DNA of 64,000 nt from Gammaproteobacteria bacterium LSUCC0096 (GCA_008087055.1 VIEA01000002.1:42146-106145), one strand, 5' to 3'. Positions 29,669 through 43,319 are shown, numbered from the stretch's first letter. Translations and numbers: made by a program. Notes: a model not told the origin generated them from the sequence alone.

Positions 29669-30009
29669 GACTCTATTCCTATCAATTCAATTTTACGGGG
29701 CGCGAAGTGTACCCAAAGAACAGATAGATTCAAAGAAATTTTAATGGTCGACGACGAATAATCATTGTTTTGGCCCAGAATAAGCGGCCTATTTTGGGCT
29801 GTGGATAACACTGGATTTTGATAATTAAGTCTTGATTTATATACTGATTTTTTAAGTTGCAGCAAGCGGGCGCTTAACTTATCCACAAATTGATCCAAAA
29901 ACATTTATTTCTCTAAAAATCATATGTTTAGTAAATAGTTGAAGGTCGGCTATTGACCGACAGGGGATAGATTGTGCATAACTTATCCCCGTCGAGGAGT
30001 AAAAAAATA
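29669..30009. other. rpmH-dnaA intergenic region with three perfect DnaA boxes
   Basis: This 341-base stretch has no gene. It contains three exact DnaA boxes of the form TTATNCACA: reverse strand at 29800-29808 (TTATCCACA), forward at 29879-29887 (TTATCCACA) and reverse at 29973-29981 (TTATGCACA), plus a near match TTATCCCCG at 29983-29991. AT-rich tracts lie at about 29815-29860 and 29900-29940. This is the place of oriC in Pseudomonas, and it also carries the dnaA and rpmH promoters. Whether it is the origin, an autoregulatory dnaA promoter, or both is discussed in the findings. Confidence 0.7.
29706..29733 (-). promoter_or_regulatory. Candidate rpmH promoter
   Basis: On the reverse strand TTGAAT (complement of 29728-29733) and TACACT (complement of 29706-29711) are separated by 16 bases, about 40 bases ahead of the rpmH ATG. 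The position fits the strong ribosomal protein promoter usually found upstream of rpmH-rnpA. Confidence 0.5.
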
Positions 30010-31395
30010 ATGAATTGGGACGTGTGTGTTGAACAGCTTGCTGCAGAGTTATCCGCAGAGCAGCTGAATACATGGATAAAACCACTGCAAGTGGAAGAGA
30101 GTGCGCAGTCTATTTACCTCTTTGCACCGAATCGTTTTGTGAAAGATTGGGTCGTAGATCGGTATTTGGATCGTATTCAGTCATTTTACTCCCAACATGT
30201 CGGCGGTACATTTCATGTGTCGGTTCGTGTGGGATCTACAGCTGGAGATTCAACGCAAGCCCAGACAAAGAGAGTGACAACTGATCGTTCGAAGCCGATT
30301 CGGCAACAACTTGAACCCAAGCCAAACGAGGTGCAGGAGCGTGAACCAGCTGTTGTTGAAGGGTCTATTAAACACAGTAATCGACTGAACTTGGATTTTC
30401 GGTTTAATAACTTCGTCGAGGGTAAATCAAACCAGCTGGCCAGGGCTGCTGCACAGCGGGTTTCGGAGAAGCCTGGTTCTGAATACAACCCCCTGTTTTT
30501 ATATGGTGATACTGGTTTAGGTAAAACGCATCTGATGCATGCCGTTGGTAACCAAATTCGGGCGCAAAATCCAAATGCAAAGATCATCTATGTTCATTCT
30601 GAGCGCTTTGTCGCCGATATGGTTAAAGCACTACAGTTGAATGCGATTGCCGATTTCAAACGAGTGTATCGAAATGTGGATGCGTTATTAATTGATGACA
30701 TTCAGTTCTTTGCCGGCAAGGAAAAGTCACAAGAAGAGTTTTTTCATACTTTCAATAGTCTTCTAGAGGGTGGTCAGCAGATCATCCTCACTTCAGATCG
30801 CTATCCAAAAGAAATAGATAATATGGAAGATCGATTGAAGTCTCGTTTTGGGTGGGGTCTGACGGTAAGGCTTGAGCCACCTGAGCTTGAGACGCGGGTA
30901 GCGATTCTGATCAACAAGGCTCAGGAAGCTGGCGTGGATTTGAAGCGGGATTGCGCTTTTTTCATAGCACAGAAAGTAAGAAGCAATGTTCGCGATCTCG
31001 AGGGAGCGTTAAAGCGTGTATTGGCTAATGCTCATTTCTTTGGTCAGGCGATCACGTTAGATTTTGTTAGAGAGACATTGAGAGATCTGATTGCCGTTCA
31101 TGACCGTCAGATCTCCCTCGACAATATTCAGCGAATGGTTGCGGATTACTTTAAAATAAAAATTTCTGATCTATTGTCGAAGCGTCGAAATCGCTCTGTA
31201 GCTCGGCCGCGTCAAGTAGCTATGGCGCTCTGTAAAGAGCTCACAGACCATTCGCTTCCTGAAATTGGAGAGGCATTTGGTGGGCGAGACCATACGACAG
31301 TTCTGCATGCTTGTAGAAAGATCAAAGAATTATGTGACACGGATTTGGCAATTCGAGATGATTACAGCAACTTGTTAAAAGCACTGACTGGATAA
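30010..31395 (+). CDS. dnaA: Chromosomal replication initiator DnaA
   Basis: DnaA binds the TTATNCACA boxes and melts the origin. From the ATG at 30010 ([15 protein letters not shown], with GAGGAG ten bases upstream) it has 461 residues. Domain I is at about 1-85, a variable linker follows, then the AAA+ domain with [19 protein letters not shown] (Walker A near 167) and [21 protein letters not shown] (Walker B). The C-terminal DNA-binding domain has [22 protein letters not shown] and the signature [16 protein letters not shown] slightly longer in-frame start at 29974 overlaps a DnaA box and lacks family support. It starts the dnaA-dnaN-recF-gyrB operon. Confidence 0.98.
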   Translation: MNWDVCVEQLAAELSAEQLNTWIKPLQVEESAQSIYLFAPNRFVKDWVVDRYLDRIQSFYSQHVGGTFHVSVRVGSTAGDSTQAQTKRVTTDRSKPIRQQLEPKPNEVQEREPAVVEGSIKHSNRLNLDFRFNNFVEGKSNQLARAAAQRVSEKPGSEYNPLFLYGDTGLGKTHLMHAVGNQIRAQNPNAKIIYVHSERFVADMVKALQLNAIADFKRVYRNVDALLIDDIQFFAGKEKSQEEFFHTFNSLLEGGQQIILTSDRYPKEIDNMEDRLKSRFGWGLTVRLEPPELETRVAILINKAQEAGVDLKRDCAFFIAQKVRSNVRDLEGALKRVLANAHFFGQAITLDFVRETLRDLIAVHDRQISLDNIQRMVADYFKIKISDLLSKRRNRSVARPRQVAMALCKELTDHSLPEIGEAFGGRDHTTVLHACRKIKELCDTDLAIRDDYSNLLKALTG

Positions 31396-31404
31396 GGAAC
31401 GACC

Positions 31405-32511
31405 ATGGAATTTTCGGTTTCTCGCGAACAATTACTCGAGAAAGCACAGACTGCGGCATCCGTGGTCGAGCGTAAGCAGACAATGGCGATTTTAGCCAAT
31501 GTATTGATCGAGGTGGATGCCACCGGTGCAGTGGTAACAGGTACGGACCTAGACACTGAAATTTCGACCAATATGGAGTTGGTGGAAGTTGCGTCTGGTG
31601 GTGCTGTTACTGTTCCTGGTAAGAAGCTTGTGGACATTGCGAAAGCATTGCCTGAGGGGTCGGTCGTCCAGTTTAAGCAAGATGGTACACAAATGTTGTT
31701 ATCGTCTGGGCGCTCGCGGTTCAAGCTTGCAACACTTCCAGCTGCTGATTATCCGAGACTAGAAATCCGTGGTGACTTGACTACGGTTTCGTTGGCTAAG
31801 GGTCCGCTTCAGGATGCTATTGGCAAGACTCAATTTGCGATGGCGCAGCAAGACGTCCGCTACTACCTCAACGGTATGCTTTTTTCGATAGGTGGTGGAG
31901 AGTTTCGAACGGTTGCGACCGATGGACATCGGTTGAGTCTATATCAGACTCCGCTTGAGGGGATGTCAGCAGAGCCATCGTCGTTGATCGTCCCTCGGAA
32001 AGCTGTTCTGGAGCTAGCGCGTTTGGCGAACAGCGCTGACGACACCGTGGAGCTCGCGTTTTCAACGAGTCATTTCCGCGTTGCAGGTCCGACATTCGTC
32101 TTCACGAGCGTTCTAATTGACGGGCGTTTTCCTGATTATGAACGCGTGGTACCTCAGGGTGGTGATCATGTTGTTCGTGCTGATCGTAAGCGATTGAGAG
32201 AAGTATTGTTGAGGGCCTCAATTCTTTCGAGTGAGCAATATCGGGGTGTTCGTCTTCGCTTGTCTCAGGGTCAAATCGATGTAATGGCAAACAATGCCGA
32301 GCAAGAAGAGGCGCAAGAGTCTTTGGAAGTTGAGTTTGTAGGTCAAGATGGGTTCGAAATTGGCTTCAATGTGAGTTATCTGCTTGATGTGTTAGCGACG
32401 ATAGAAACAGAAATGGTGGAGTTGCGGTTTGGTGACAGTAATCGTAGTGCGCTGGTTCTGGGTGTCGGCGATGATGCGGGACGGTATGTTGTGATGCCAA
32501 TGCGTTTGTAA
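31405..32511 (+). CDS. dnaN: DNA polymerase III beta sliding clamp
   Basis: DnaN is the ring-shaped clamp that keeps the replicative polymerase on DNA. Its 368 residues match the usual length of about 367. It begins MEFSVSREQLLEKAQTAASVVERKQTMAILANV. Characteristic segments are GGGEFRTVATDGHRLSLY, the FPDYERVVPQG segment, and the C-terminal YVVMPMRL, which holds the peptide-binding pocket. It follows dnaA by nine bases and abuts recF with no gap. Confidence 0.85.
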   Translation: MEFSVSREQLLEKAQTAASVVERKQTMAILANVLIEVDATGAVVTGTDLDTEISTNMELVEVASGGAVTVPGKKLVDIAKALPEGSVVQFKQDGTQMLLSSGRSRFKLATLPAADYPRLEIRGDLTTVSLAKGPLQDAIGKTQFAMAQQDVRYYLNGMLFSIGGGEFRTVATDGHRLSLYQTPLEGMSAEPSSLIVPRKAVLELARLANSADDTVELAFSTSHFRVAGPTFVFTSVLIDGRFPDYERVVPQGGDHVVRADRKRLREVLLRASILSSEQYRGVRLRLSQGQIDVMANNAEQEEAQESLEVEFVGQDGFEIGFNVSYLLDVLATIETEMVELRFGDSNRSALVLGVGDDAGRYVVMPMRL

Positions 32512-33588
32512 GTGATTAACTCGCTACACATACATCATGTAAGGGGGCTCGAGGAGACATCATTGTCGCTCGGGCCTTCTCTCAATTTATGGGTTGGTGA
32601 CAACGGCGCGGGCAAGACTTCTGTGCTCGAGGCCGTATCGATTTTATCGGTAGGTCGGAGCTTCGTTACCTCTCGGTTAAAGTCTGTTATTGCCTTTGGT
32701 CAGCCGAGTTTGACGGTGTTTGGGCATGTAAATAATGGCGTCGAAGCACATCGCATGGCGATTCAGGTGAGTCGTGAGGATGAACGGAAGCTTCGGTTGG
32801 ATGGTGCAATTGCCCGTGGGCAGGCAGCCCTAAGCCGTGTTTTGCCTGTGTTGCACATCACCCCTCATGCCACTGATTTAATATCCGGTAGCCCAGGAGA
32901 TAGAAGGCGATTTTTGGACTGGGGTGCGTTCCACTGGTCTGGGGGGAGTGCTACGAGCTTTTCATCGCTTAGGAGGGCTCTTTTGCAGCGGAATACGGCG
33001 CTACGTAGTGGTATACTCAGCCTCGACGCGTTAGAGCCTTGGGATCGTCAAATAGGGTTTCATGGCGAAGCGGTTGACGGATGGCGGAGAGCGTTCCTAA
33101 GTGATGTGACTCCGGTGTTCCAGTCGTTGTGTAAGCGCTTTGAATTGGGAATTGAGCTGCAACTTGTCTACAGAAATGGTTGGGGCGGCGGGTCGTTGTC
33201 CGATGCTCTAAGGCAAAACCGGCCGCGCGATTTGAAATCTAGGTCTACGTTAGTGGGTCCGCAGCGTGCTGATTTTGATATTGGACGCGATGGAGGGCGG
33301 GCAGCGGATACATTGAGCCGAGGCCAATTGAAAATTGCGAACTTGGCTCTGGTTTTGGCTCAGTTGCGCGCAGCCGCGGGGTTAGGGATATCGCCTGTGT
33401 TATGTCTCGACGATATCGGCGCGGAGCTTGATGGCGATTTTCTGTCGCGCGTCTGGGATGAGGTTTTGTGGAGCAACGTTCAAGTTTTAGCCACGGGGAT
33501 TAACATTGAGCGAGCCGGTTTAGATTTAAGTCGGTTGCGGGATGTAAACGTGTTTCACGTGAAACACGGAATTATTGAGTTGAAGTAA
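32512..33588 (+). CDS. recF: DNA replication and repair protein RecF
   Basis: RecF is an SMC-like ATPase that helps load RecA at gapped DNA. It has 358 residues from a GTG start immediately after the dnaN stop. Walker A is LWVGDNGAGKTSVLEAVSIL near residue 27, GSPGDRRRFLDWGAFHW is a family hallmark, the signature LSRGQLKIANLALVLAQ lies near 268 and Walker B PVLCLDDIGAELD near 300. The last residues NVFHVKHGIIELK include a peptide encoded by an exact parS site, so the C-terminus doubles as a partition site. Confidence 0.95.
   Translation: MINSLHIHHVRGLEETSLSLGPSLNLWVGDNGAGKTSVLEAVSILSVGRSFVTSRLKSVIAFGQPSLTVFGHVNNGVEAHRMAIQVSREDERKLRLDGAIARGQAALSRVLPVLHITPHATDLISGSPGDRRRFLDWGAFHWSGGSATSFSSLRRALLQRNTALRSGILSLDALEPWDRQIGFHGEAVDGWRRAFLSDVTPVFQSLCKRFELGIELQLVYRNGWGGGSLSDALRQNRPRDLKSRSTLVGPQRADFDIGRDGGRAADTLSRGQLKIANLALVLAQLRAAAGLGISPVLCLDDIGAELDGDFLSRVWDEVLWSNVQVLATGINIERAGLDLSRLRDVNVFHVKHGIIELK
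33551..33566. promoter_or_regulatory. parS: parS site 1 (exact consensus)
   Basis: TGTTTCACGTGAAACA, a perfect 16-bp palindrome identical to the bacterial parS consensus bound by ParB. It lies inside the end of recF, where it is read as VFHVKH, about 10 kb from parB. ParB of this chromosome is encoded at 21491-22390. Confidence 0.93.
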
Positions 33589-36557
<2,969 letters not shown>

Positions 36558-36562
36558 GGAGG

Positions 36563-38614
36563 CTACTGCTGGATTAGGCTGAAATCAGCGACGAGTCGGT
36601 ACGCGTCTCGAACCATTCGACATAATGCAAGTCGGTTTGCTCGAACCGCGTCATCATCGGCGTTCACCATGACATTATCAAAAAATGCATCAGTCGATGC
36701 CTTCATGCTAAGCAAGCTTGAGAGAGCCTCGGAGAACGTTTCACGTGAAACATTCTCGGTCACCTCAGCCGATACACTTGTGACCACCTCATATAGATTT
36801 CGTTCTGATGCGTCACTAAACAGCGTGGGATCAATAGCGTCAGGCTCGCCCGAACAATCCTTGATTAAGTTGACCACGCGTTTGTTCATAGCAACGAGGG
36901 CAGAAAACTCAGGATGTGTTGAAAACTCAACTAACGCTTTAACGCGCGGTTCTGTTTGAGCTGTCGACAAATTGTTGGTTCCTTGAACGGCAACTACGAT
37001 ATCGTGCCGATACCCAGCATCAGTAAGCCGAACTCGTTCGCGATCTTTAATAAATTGATTCAACTGATGCAGTGCGTCTTGATCGTAGTCTACAGGCTGT
37101 AGCTCAAACGCCCGAATAACCCATCCTGTGAGGTCGAGTTGAAGCAACGGATGCTCGTTTAGGCGCAAAATACCAATAGCAGCTCGCCGAAGAGCAAAGG
37201 GGTCTTTGCTTCCAGTAGGCGGCTGATGAATCGCGAACAATCCAGCGAGGGTGTCTAAACGATCCGAGAGAGCGAGCAGCGTTCCATAAATGTCTTTTGG
37301 CACCGAATCGGAAGCGCCAGCCGGCTGGTAAAGCCCCCCGATTGCTAAACTTACCTCGGTAGGCTCGCCATCAAGTGCCGCATAAATGCTTCCAATCTGG
37401 CCCTGAAGTTCATCAAATTCCAAAACCATTTCTGAAACCAAGTCGCACCGTGACAAGCTGACTGTGCGCTCCATCACTGTGGTGTCGGCATTGATTGCAG
37501 ACGCTATTTCGCAGGCCAACTTGTTTACCCGATTCGTTTTCTCGCCAAGAGAACCCAACTTAGGATGAAATGTAATCGAATCTAACAGTTGACGCCGAGA
37601 CTCAAGCGAAACCTTTTTATCTGTTTCGAAGAAGAACTTGGCATCGGACAATCGAGCGCGGATAACGCGTTGGTTTCCAGAAATTACCTGTGACGCATCG
37701 CGACTTTCGATGTTGGACACGGTGATAAACTTGTTGGATAACTGGCCGTCGTCTTTCCTGGTATGAAAATACTTCTGATGACCCTTCATTGCCGCGATCA
37801 AGGCAATATCCGGTACCTCTAAAAAGCGTTCCTCAAATTCTCCACACAGACCAACTGGCCATTCAACTAAGCAATTAATTTCTGTGAGCAGCTTGTCATC
37901 GGCTTCCACTGTGACGCCATTCGATTCAGCAGCTGACTGAATGGCCGCCCATGTTGCCTTTTTGCGGTCCGAGAAGTTGGCTACAACATACGCGCTCATA
38001 AGCCGTTCACGGTATTCGCTTGCTGACTGGAGTTGGATTGATGCGGGTGCCATGAATCGATGCCCAAACGTTTCATTATTACTTTCGAGCCCAAACACAG
38101 TGAGTGGCACGATGGTGTTGTCGAGCATTGCTAATACCCAATGCACTGGCCTTGGAAACTCATCTCGACCACTACCCCAGCGCATCGGCTTCGATAACGC
38201 GAGATCACTAACTACAGACTGGCAAATATCACCCAATACCTCTGCCGCTGGTTTTCCTTGTTCAATACCTCGATAAACGATCCACTGCCCCTTATCAGTA
38301 TCAATAACGGAAGTATCTTCGGGCGTGATATTCAGGCCGCGACAAAAACCAAGTAACGCTTTAGTTGGCTCATCATCCTGAAATGCTGCTTGAAACGCTG
38401 GACCTTTTCGCTCAAATGGTTTGTCCTTGGAAGTCTCGTTTACGCCCTCAATGACAATACCAAGCCGACGAGGTGCGGCAATCACAGAGAGTGATTCATA
38501 CCCTAACAATGCGTCGGCTAGCTTTTGAGCGAACAGTTGCTCGAATTGGGAATTTAAAGAAGGAAGTGAAGATGAAGGTAGTTCTTCACACCCGAGCTCA
38601 AATACAAAAGTCAT
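36563..38614 (-). CDS. glyS: Glycyl-tRNA synthetase beta subunit
   Basis: GlyS is the large subunit of the bacterial alpha2beta2 glycyl-tRNA synthetase, which binds tRNA-Gly. The 683 residues begin [20 protein letters not shown], a standard beta-subunit N-terminus. PRRLGIVIEG, PMRWGSGRDEFPRPVHWVLAMLD and the HD-like region with FELDELQGQIG and DKLDTLAG-type motif (here SDRLDTLAGLFA) are diagnostic, with PFALRRAAIGILRL after it. The C-terminal anticodon-binding domain carries a parS-encoded VSRET. It shares one base with glyQ. Confidence 0.97.
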   Translation of the reverse strand: MTFVFELGCEELPSSSLPSLNSQFEQLFAQKLADALLGYESLSVIAAPRRLGIVIEGVNETSKDKPFERKGPAFQAAFQDDEPTKALLGFCRGLNITPEDTSVIDTDKGQWIVYRGIEQGKPAAEVLGDICQSVVSDLALSKPMRWGSGRDEFPRPVHWVLAMLDNTIVPLTVFGLESNNETFGHRFMAPASIQLQSASEYRERLMSAYVVANFSDRKKATWAAIQSAAESNGVTVEADDKLLTEINCLVEWPVGLCGEFEERFLEVPDIALIAAMKGHQKYFHTRKDDGQLSNKFITVSNIESRDASQVISGNQRVIRARLSDAKFFFETDKKVSLESRRQLLDSITFHPKLGSLGEKTNRVNKLACEIASAINADTTVMERTVSLSRCDLVSEMVLEFDELQGQIGSIYAALDGEPTEVSLAIGGLYQPAGASDSVPKDIYGTLLALSDRLDTLAGLFAIHQPPTGSKDPFALRRAAIGILRLNEHPLLQLDLTGWVIRAFELQPVDYDQDALHQLNQFIKDRERVRLTDAGYRHDIVVAVQGTNNLSTAQTEPRVKALVEFSTHPEFSALVAMNKRVVNLIKDCSGEPDAIDPTLFSDASERNLYEVVTSVSAEVTENVSRETFSEALSSLLSMKASTDAFFDNVMVNADDDAVRANRLALCRMVRDAYRLVADFSLIQQ
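36737..36752. promoter_or_regulatory. parS: parS site 3 (one mismatch)
   Basis: CGTTTCACGTGAAACA differs from the parS consensus only at the first base and keeps the 14-bp palindromic core GTTTCACGTGAAAC. It lies in the 3' part of glyS, 650 bp from site 2, read as VSRET on the reverse strand. Confidence 0.85.
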
Positions 38615-39558
38615 TATCCTTTGACTCCTTCCAAAACTTCCGCTCTCAACTTGTCGTCAGCTAGGGGGAAACCGGCATTCTTTCGTGAGTCAAAATACTT
38701 TTCAGCAACTTGACGGGCTAAGTTTCTCACTTTCAAAATATATCGCTGTCTCTCCGTCACGCTAATCGCATGTCGTGCATCGAGCAGATTAAATGTATGG
38801 CTGGCTTTAAGAACCTGTTCATAGGCCGGCAATGGAAGTGCAGACTCCAATAACCGCTGGCAAGCCTCCTCAGCCTCGTCAAATGCATTAAATAGCCACT
38901 CTGTATTAGCATGTTCGAAGTTGTAGGCACTCATTTCCTGCTCATTTTGCAGAAATACGTCTCCATAGGTGACAGCGCCCTCAGCTGTTTTAGTCCAAAC
39001 CAAGTCGAACATCGACTCGACGTTTTGAAGATACATCGCGATGCGCTCAAGACCATAAGTCAGTTCACCTGTGACGGGATAGCATTCAAGGCCACCGACT
39101 TGTTGAAAATAGGTAAACTGAGTGACTTCCATCCCGTTCAGCCAAACTTCCCAGCCAAGACCCCATGCCCCGAGTGTTGGTGATTCCCAGTTATCTTCAA
39201 CGAGCCTTAAATCATGAATTTCTGGATCAATACCCAGATACTTTAAAGACCCAAAATAAAGTTCAACTAGATTTTTAGGATTCGGCTTCATCACAACCTG
39301 GAACTGGTAGTAGTGTTGTCCTCGATTTGGGTTTTCACCATAACGGCCGTCTGTTGGCCGTCTTGAGGGCTGAACATATGCAGCGTTCCAGCGCTCCGGA
39401 CCGATGGCCCTGAGGAAAGTTGCCGGATGGAAGGTTCCAGCCCCCACTTCCATGTCATAGGGTTGTAAAATAACGCAACCTTGGTCGGCCCAATATTGCT
39501 GTAGGGCGAGGATGAGTCCTTGGAAAGTTGAAATATCTGGTGCGCCAGTTGTCGGCAT
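38614..39558 (-). CDS. glyQ: Glycyl-tRNA synthetase alpha subunit
   Basis: GlyQ is the catalytic alpha subunit that activates glycine. Its 314 residues include [40 protein letters not shown] near the N-terminus, [25 protein letters not shown] and [24 protein letters not shown], all conserved among alpha subunits. The C-terminus has [17 protein letters not shown]. It is transcribed ahead of glyS. The divergent acyltransferase gene begins 57 bases away. Confidence 0.85.
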   Translation of the reverse strand: MPTTGAPDISTFQGLILALQQYWADQGCVILQPYDMEVGAGTFHPATFLRAIGPERWNAAYVQPSRRPTDGRYGENPNRGQHYYQFQVVMKPNPKNLVELYFGSLKYLGIDPEIHDLRLVEDNWESPTLGAWGLGWEVWLNGMEVTQFTYFQQVGGLECYPVTGELTYGLERIAMYLQNVESMFDLVWTKTAEGAVTYGDVFLQNEQEMSAYNFEHANTEWLFNAFDEAEEACQRLLESALPLPAYEQVLKASHTFNLLDARHAISVTERQRYILKVRNLARQVAEKYFDSRKNAGFPLADDKLRAEVLEGVKG

Positions 39559-39614
39559 AGTGATTCCGTCAGCTAGAATAAAGGGGCACAGTATAGCTAA
39601 CAGGTTAAGAATTT

Positions 39615-40475
39615 GTGCAGTTGATTCAGCGGTTTATTTGGTTTCTTGGCCAAATGCCTCAATTTTTGAAATATCTTGTAGCCAAGATCATGAGTCTTTA
39701 CATGATCTACGTTCCAAATCAGTCGATGCGAGTAACTCGCAAAAATATCGATTTGGCGTATCCAGATTTAACCGATGAACAAAGATCAGCTCTCACTCAA
39801 AATTCCCTCAAAGAGCTTTGTGGTAAGTTTTTTGAACTAATTACAACGTGGGTGAAGCCTGTGAATTACTCACAGTGTCAGGTCCGCAAAATTTCTGGGT
39901 TTGACGAATTCCAGTCCCAATCTGTTGATAAACCAACACTCGTACTTCTCCCGCATATAGGTAATTGGGAGCTATTTGGCGTTTGGCTAAGTCAGCATCG
40001 TTCGTATACAGCAATGTTTCGTCCGCTCAGAGTACCTGAGATATCAGACATGGTTCGTGAAGCCAGAGAACGCGGTGGCAATTACCTTGTTCCTGCGACT
40101 ACTTCGGGCGTGAAGCAAATGCTAAAGCGATTGAGATGTCGAGAAATGGCTATCGTCCTTCCTGATCAAGCACCTAAAGAGGGCGATGGACAGTATGTGC
40201 CATTCTTCGATCATGAGGTTCTAACGCCGGTTCTGCCCTATAGGCTCGCTCTTGCGACGGGTGCGGCTGTGTTCATCGGCGCTGCGCTGAAGCGAGAAGA
40301 TGGATATGAGGTCGTTTTAAAACAACTGACCGCTCCAGCAGATCATGAGCAACGTGCATGGCTTACGTTAATGAATCATGAAATTGAGAGTTTGGTTCGT
40401 GACGACCCTGCGCAATATCAGTGGGAATATCGCCGCTTTCGTAATGCACCTGACGGCACACTGCGTTATCCGTGA
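39615..40475 (+). CDS. LpxL/HtrB-like lysophospholipid acyltransferase
   Basis: This is a membrane-bound acyltransferase of the lipid A late acyltransferase (LpxL/LpxM/HtrB) family. It probably adds a fatty acyl chain to lipid A or a related lipid. The 286 residues contain an N-terminal hydrophobic segment, the catalytic [15 protein letters not shown] (H-x4-E near residues 115-129), the [21 protein letters not shown] substrate loop, [18 protein letters not shown] and a C-terminal [12 protein letters not shown]. The start is a GTG at 39615, but a TTG two codons later is as likely, since no strong ribosome site is visible. In Pseudomonas a similar gene occupies this place near glyQ. Confidence 0.88.
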   Translation: MQLIQRFIWFLGQMPQFLKYLVAKIMSLYMIYVPNQSMRVTRKNIDLAYPDLTDEQRSALTQNSLKELCGKFFELITTWVKPVNYSQCQVRKISGFDEFQSQSVDKPTLVLLPHIGNWELFGVWLSQHRSYTAMFRPLRVPEISDMVREARERGGNYLVPATTSGVKQMLKRLRCREMAIVLPDQAPKEGDGQYVPFFDHEVLTPVLPYRLALATGAAVFIGAALKREDGYEVVLKQLTAPADHEQRAWLTLMNHEIESLVRDDPAQYQWEYRRFRNAPDGTLRYP

Positions 40476-40476
40476 T

Positions 40477-41928
40477 CTATCTTTCCCAGAATGATGGGGA
40501 TAACACCACCAAAAGGGTAAATAATTCAAGTCGTCCCAGTAGCATCGCAAAACTTAAAACGTATTTTGTTCCATCGGAAAGTGATGCGTAGTTCAATGCA
40601 GCGTCACCGAGTCCTGGTCCCAAATTATTCAGGCAAGCACCTACTGCTGAGTATGCTGTGATCGGGTCTTCTCCAAGCGCCATACAGATCAACATTAGGA
40701 CTGCAAATATCAGGACATATGCGGCTAAAAAGCCCCAGACCGCATCAATTACCCTCGAGCCGACAGGCTTTCTTCCGATTTTAATAGGGATAACCGCATT
40801 TGGATGAATCAGTCGTTTGATCTCTCGAGAACCCTGTTTGTACAACAGCAACATCCTGATAATTTTAATTCCGCCACCAGTTGAGCCGGCACATGCGCCA
40901 ATGAAGGCGCTCATCAACAGTAAAAATGGAATAAATGTCGGCCAAGTTCCGAAGTCTGCTGTCGAAAAGCCTGTTGTCGTGGCGATAGAAACCGCTTCGA
41001 AAATCCCCTTGCGAAAAGCTTCATTAACTGCGTATGTATCGCTATCTACCAGAACTAGCGAGACAAGGATTGATAAACTAAACAGAAATAAAAGATAAGT
41101 TTTCCATTCAGGGTCATGCAGATAGTGTCGAAATGAGCTGTTGTGCCATGCGATGAAATGTAGCGAAAAATTCATGCCTGAAATGACCATAAAAATAATC
41201 GCAACGGCTTCGATCGTTACACTATCAAAATAGCCAATGGATGCGTCATAGGGAGAGAAACCGCCGATTGCGATTGTTGAGAACGCGTGACATACCGCGT
41301 CGAATAAATCCATGCCGGAAATCCAATACGCAATCGTGCAAGCAACAGTAAGTGATAGATAAATAAGCCAAAGTGCTTTCGCTGTTTCGGCAATTCGAGG
41401 TGATAGTTTGGCATCTTTCACGGGCCCTGGAGTCTCGGCACGGTAAAGCTGCATTCCGCCAATGCCGAGCATCGGGAGAATTGCCACAGCCAGGACGACA
41501 ATTCCCATGCCGCCAAGCCACTGAAGTTGTTGTCGGTAAAACAGGATTGATTTTGGTAAGTCATCCAGTCCAACAATGACCGTTGCACCTGTGGTTGTTA
41601 ATCCGCTGATTGATTCAAATACAGCATCGGTGACGCTCAAGTTCAACTGGTCCGATAGTGCCAGCGGAACACTGCCCGCACTGCCGAGTACTAACCAGAA
41701 CAGAACCGTAATGACGAATCCATCTCGAATTCGTAAATCCTTTTTTTGACGTCTTGCGGGTAGCCAACTCAATAGGCCCGCGCTAAATACTAACAGCGCC
41801 GCTGCACCAAATAACGGTATTTGGCCGTCGTTAAAAACGATGCTGACTCCGATGGGTGGCAGCATGGTTAAGCTGAAGAGCATCAGCAATAAGCCAAGAA
41901 TTCGAAGAGTTGGGCCGAAATGCATCAT
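40477..41928 (-). CDS. trkH: Trk potassium uptake protein TrkH
   Basis: TrkH is the membrane channel subunit of the Trk potassium uptake system. The 483-residue protein is highly hydrophobic, with eight or more helices and four pore loops carrying filter glycines: SISGLTTTGATV, AFSTIAIGGFSPYD, SIATTTGFSTADF and SAVGACLNNLGPG. GACAGSTGGGIKIIRM is the family signature for the gating region. It starts one base inside trkA's stop, so the two subunits are co-transcribed. It converges with the acyltransferase gene, one base apart. Confidence 0.96.
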   Translation of the reverse strand: MMHFGPTLRILGLLLMLFSLTMLPPIGVSIVFNDGQIPLFGAAALLVFSAGLLSWLPARRQKKDLRIRDGFVITVLFWLVLGSAGSVPLALSDQLNLSVTDAVFESISGLTTTGATVIVGLDDLPKSILFYRQQLQWLGGMGIVVLAVAILPMLGIGGMQLYRAETPGPVKDAKLSPRIAETAKALWLIYLSLTVACTIAYWISGMDLFDAVCHAFSTIAIGGFSPYDASIGYFDSVTIEAVAIIFMVISGMNFSLHFIAWHNSSFRHYLHDPEWKTYLLFLFSLSILVSLVLVDSDTYAVNEAFRKGIFEAVSIATTTGFSTADFGTWPTFIPFLLLMSAFIGACAGSTGGGIKIIRMLLLYKQGSREIKRLIHPNAVIPIKIGRKPVGSRVIDAVWGFLAAYVLIFAVLMLICMALGEDPITAYSAVGACLNNLGPGLGDAALNYASLSDGTKYVLSFAMLLGRLELFTLLVVLSPSFWER

Positions 41929-43319
41929 TATAGAAATGTCGGAGCAACTGAGAACAGGCGCTCAATGTCGGTGATCTTGCGCTTATCAGTTAGGAACATG
42001 ATGACATGATCTTGGTGTTCGATTTTGATGTGATCGTGGGCAATTAATACCTCATCCTCGCGAACGATTGCTCCAATGGTCGCTCCTGATGGAAGGTCGA
42101 TTTCGCTGATGGGTCTCCCAACAACCCGACTTGATCGGGCATCACCGTGAGCCACAGCTTCAATCGCTTCAGCTGCACCGCGCCTTAAGGAATGGGCTGC
42201 TTGGATTGAACCGCGGCGGACCAACTGCAATAGTGAGCCGATGGTGGCTTGTTCGGGGCTTACGGCGATATCGACCAAGCCACCTTGAACAAGGTCTACA
42301 TAGGCTGCGTTATTAATCAAAGTCATGACTTTGCGAGCGCCGAGCTTTTTGGCTAGCATCGAAGACATGATGTTGGCCTCATCACTATTTGTGACTGCAC
42401 AGAACACGTCGACATCATCGATCCGCTCTTCAAGCAATAGGTCTTGATCAGATGCGTCCCCTTGCAAAACAACCGTCTTATTCAGCATTTCTGATAGTTC
42501 TTTGCAGCGAATTTGGCCGCGTTCGATCAATTTAACGCGATATTGGTTCTCTATGGATGTTGCAAGCCGGGCCCCAATATTTCCGCCGCCAGCGATCAGT
42601 ATTCGACGGTAGGGCTTTTCGAGTTTTTGGAGCTCAGAAACCACGGCGCGGATATTTTTTCTGGCGGCAAGAAAAAATACCTCATCGTCTGCCTCGATGA
42701 CCGTGTCGCCACGCGGAATAATCGGCCTATCTTTACGAAAAATTGCGGCAACTCGAGTATCGACCTTTGGTAGATCTTTACGGAGATCTTTTAGTTCTCG
42801 ACCGACTAGAGCTCCGTCGGAGTATGCCTTAACGGCAACAAGTTGAACTAAACCGCCTGCAAAATCCATCACCTGAAGGGCTCCGGGCTGCTGTATCAGC
42901 CTAAATATTGCCTCTGTGACCAGTTGCTCTGGGCGGATAATTTGGTCGATATTGAACGCCGTTTTACCACCGAATAGTGGGTTTGATTTGCCATCATCTG
43001 CACCGTCATATGCTGGTGATCTAACGCGCGCTATCTTAGTTGGTGTTCGAAACAATGCATGGCTAATCTGACAGGCAACCATATTAATTTCGTCAGAGTT
43101 CGTCACGGCAATTAGCATGTCGGCATCAACACCGCCTGCTTGCCTTAGAATGTCAGGATATGAAGCGTTTCCGTGGATCGTAGCGATGTCGAGACGATCT
43201 TGCAGTGCTCTTAATCGAAAGCGATCTGTGTCCACCACTGTGATGTCATTCGCTTCAGAAGCTAGGTTCTCCGCAAGCGTTGCGCCAACCTGTCCTGCGC
43301 CTAGGATAATGATTTTCAA
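41928..43319 (-). CDS. trkA: Trk potassium uptake regulator TrkA
   Basis: TrkA is the peripheral NAD(H)/ATP-binding subunit that gates TrkH. The 463 residues are two tandem RCK units: the first begins [20 protein letters not shown] (Rossmann GxGxxG) with [12 protein letters not shown], the second begins [17 protein letters not shown] near residue 233. Each is followed by a TrkA-C domain. The start codon is TTG at 43319, overlapping the rsmB stop by four bases (TTGA), with GGGG eight bases before it. It is followed directly by trkH. Confidence 0.96.
   Translation of the reverse strand: MKIIILGAGQVGATLAENLASEANDITVVDTDRFRLRALQDRLDIATIHGNASYPDILRQAGGVDADMLIAVTNSDEINMVACQISHALFRTPTKIARVRSPAYDGADDGKSNPLFGGKTAFNIDQIIRPEQLVTEAIFRLIQQPGALQVMDFAGGLVQLVAVKAYSDGALVGRELKDLRKDLPKVDTRVAAIFRKDRPIIPRGDTVIEADDEVFFLAARKNIRAVVSELQKLEKPYRRILIAGGGNIGARLATSIENQYRVKLIERGQIRCKELSEMLNKTVVLQGDASDQDLLLEERIDDVDVFCAVTNSDEANIMSSMLAKKLGARKVMTLINNAAYVDLVQGGLVDIAVSPEQATIGSLLQLVRRGSIQAAHSLRRGAAEAIEAVAHGDARSSRVVGRPISEIDLPSGATIGAIVREDEVLIAHDHIKIEHQDHVIMFLTDKRKITDIERLFSVAPTFL

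Noticed and set aside
39559..39614. Glycine riboswitch or T-box upstream of glyQ
   Set aside because: The gap is 56 bases, too short for either and without recognisable helices.
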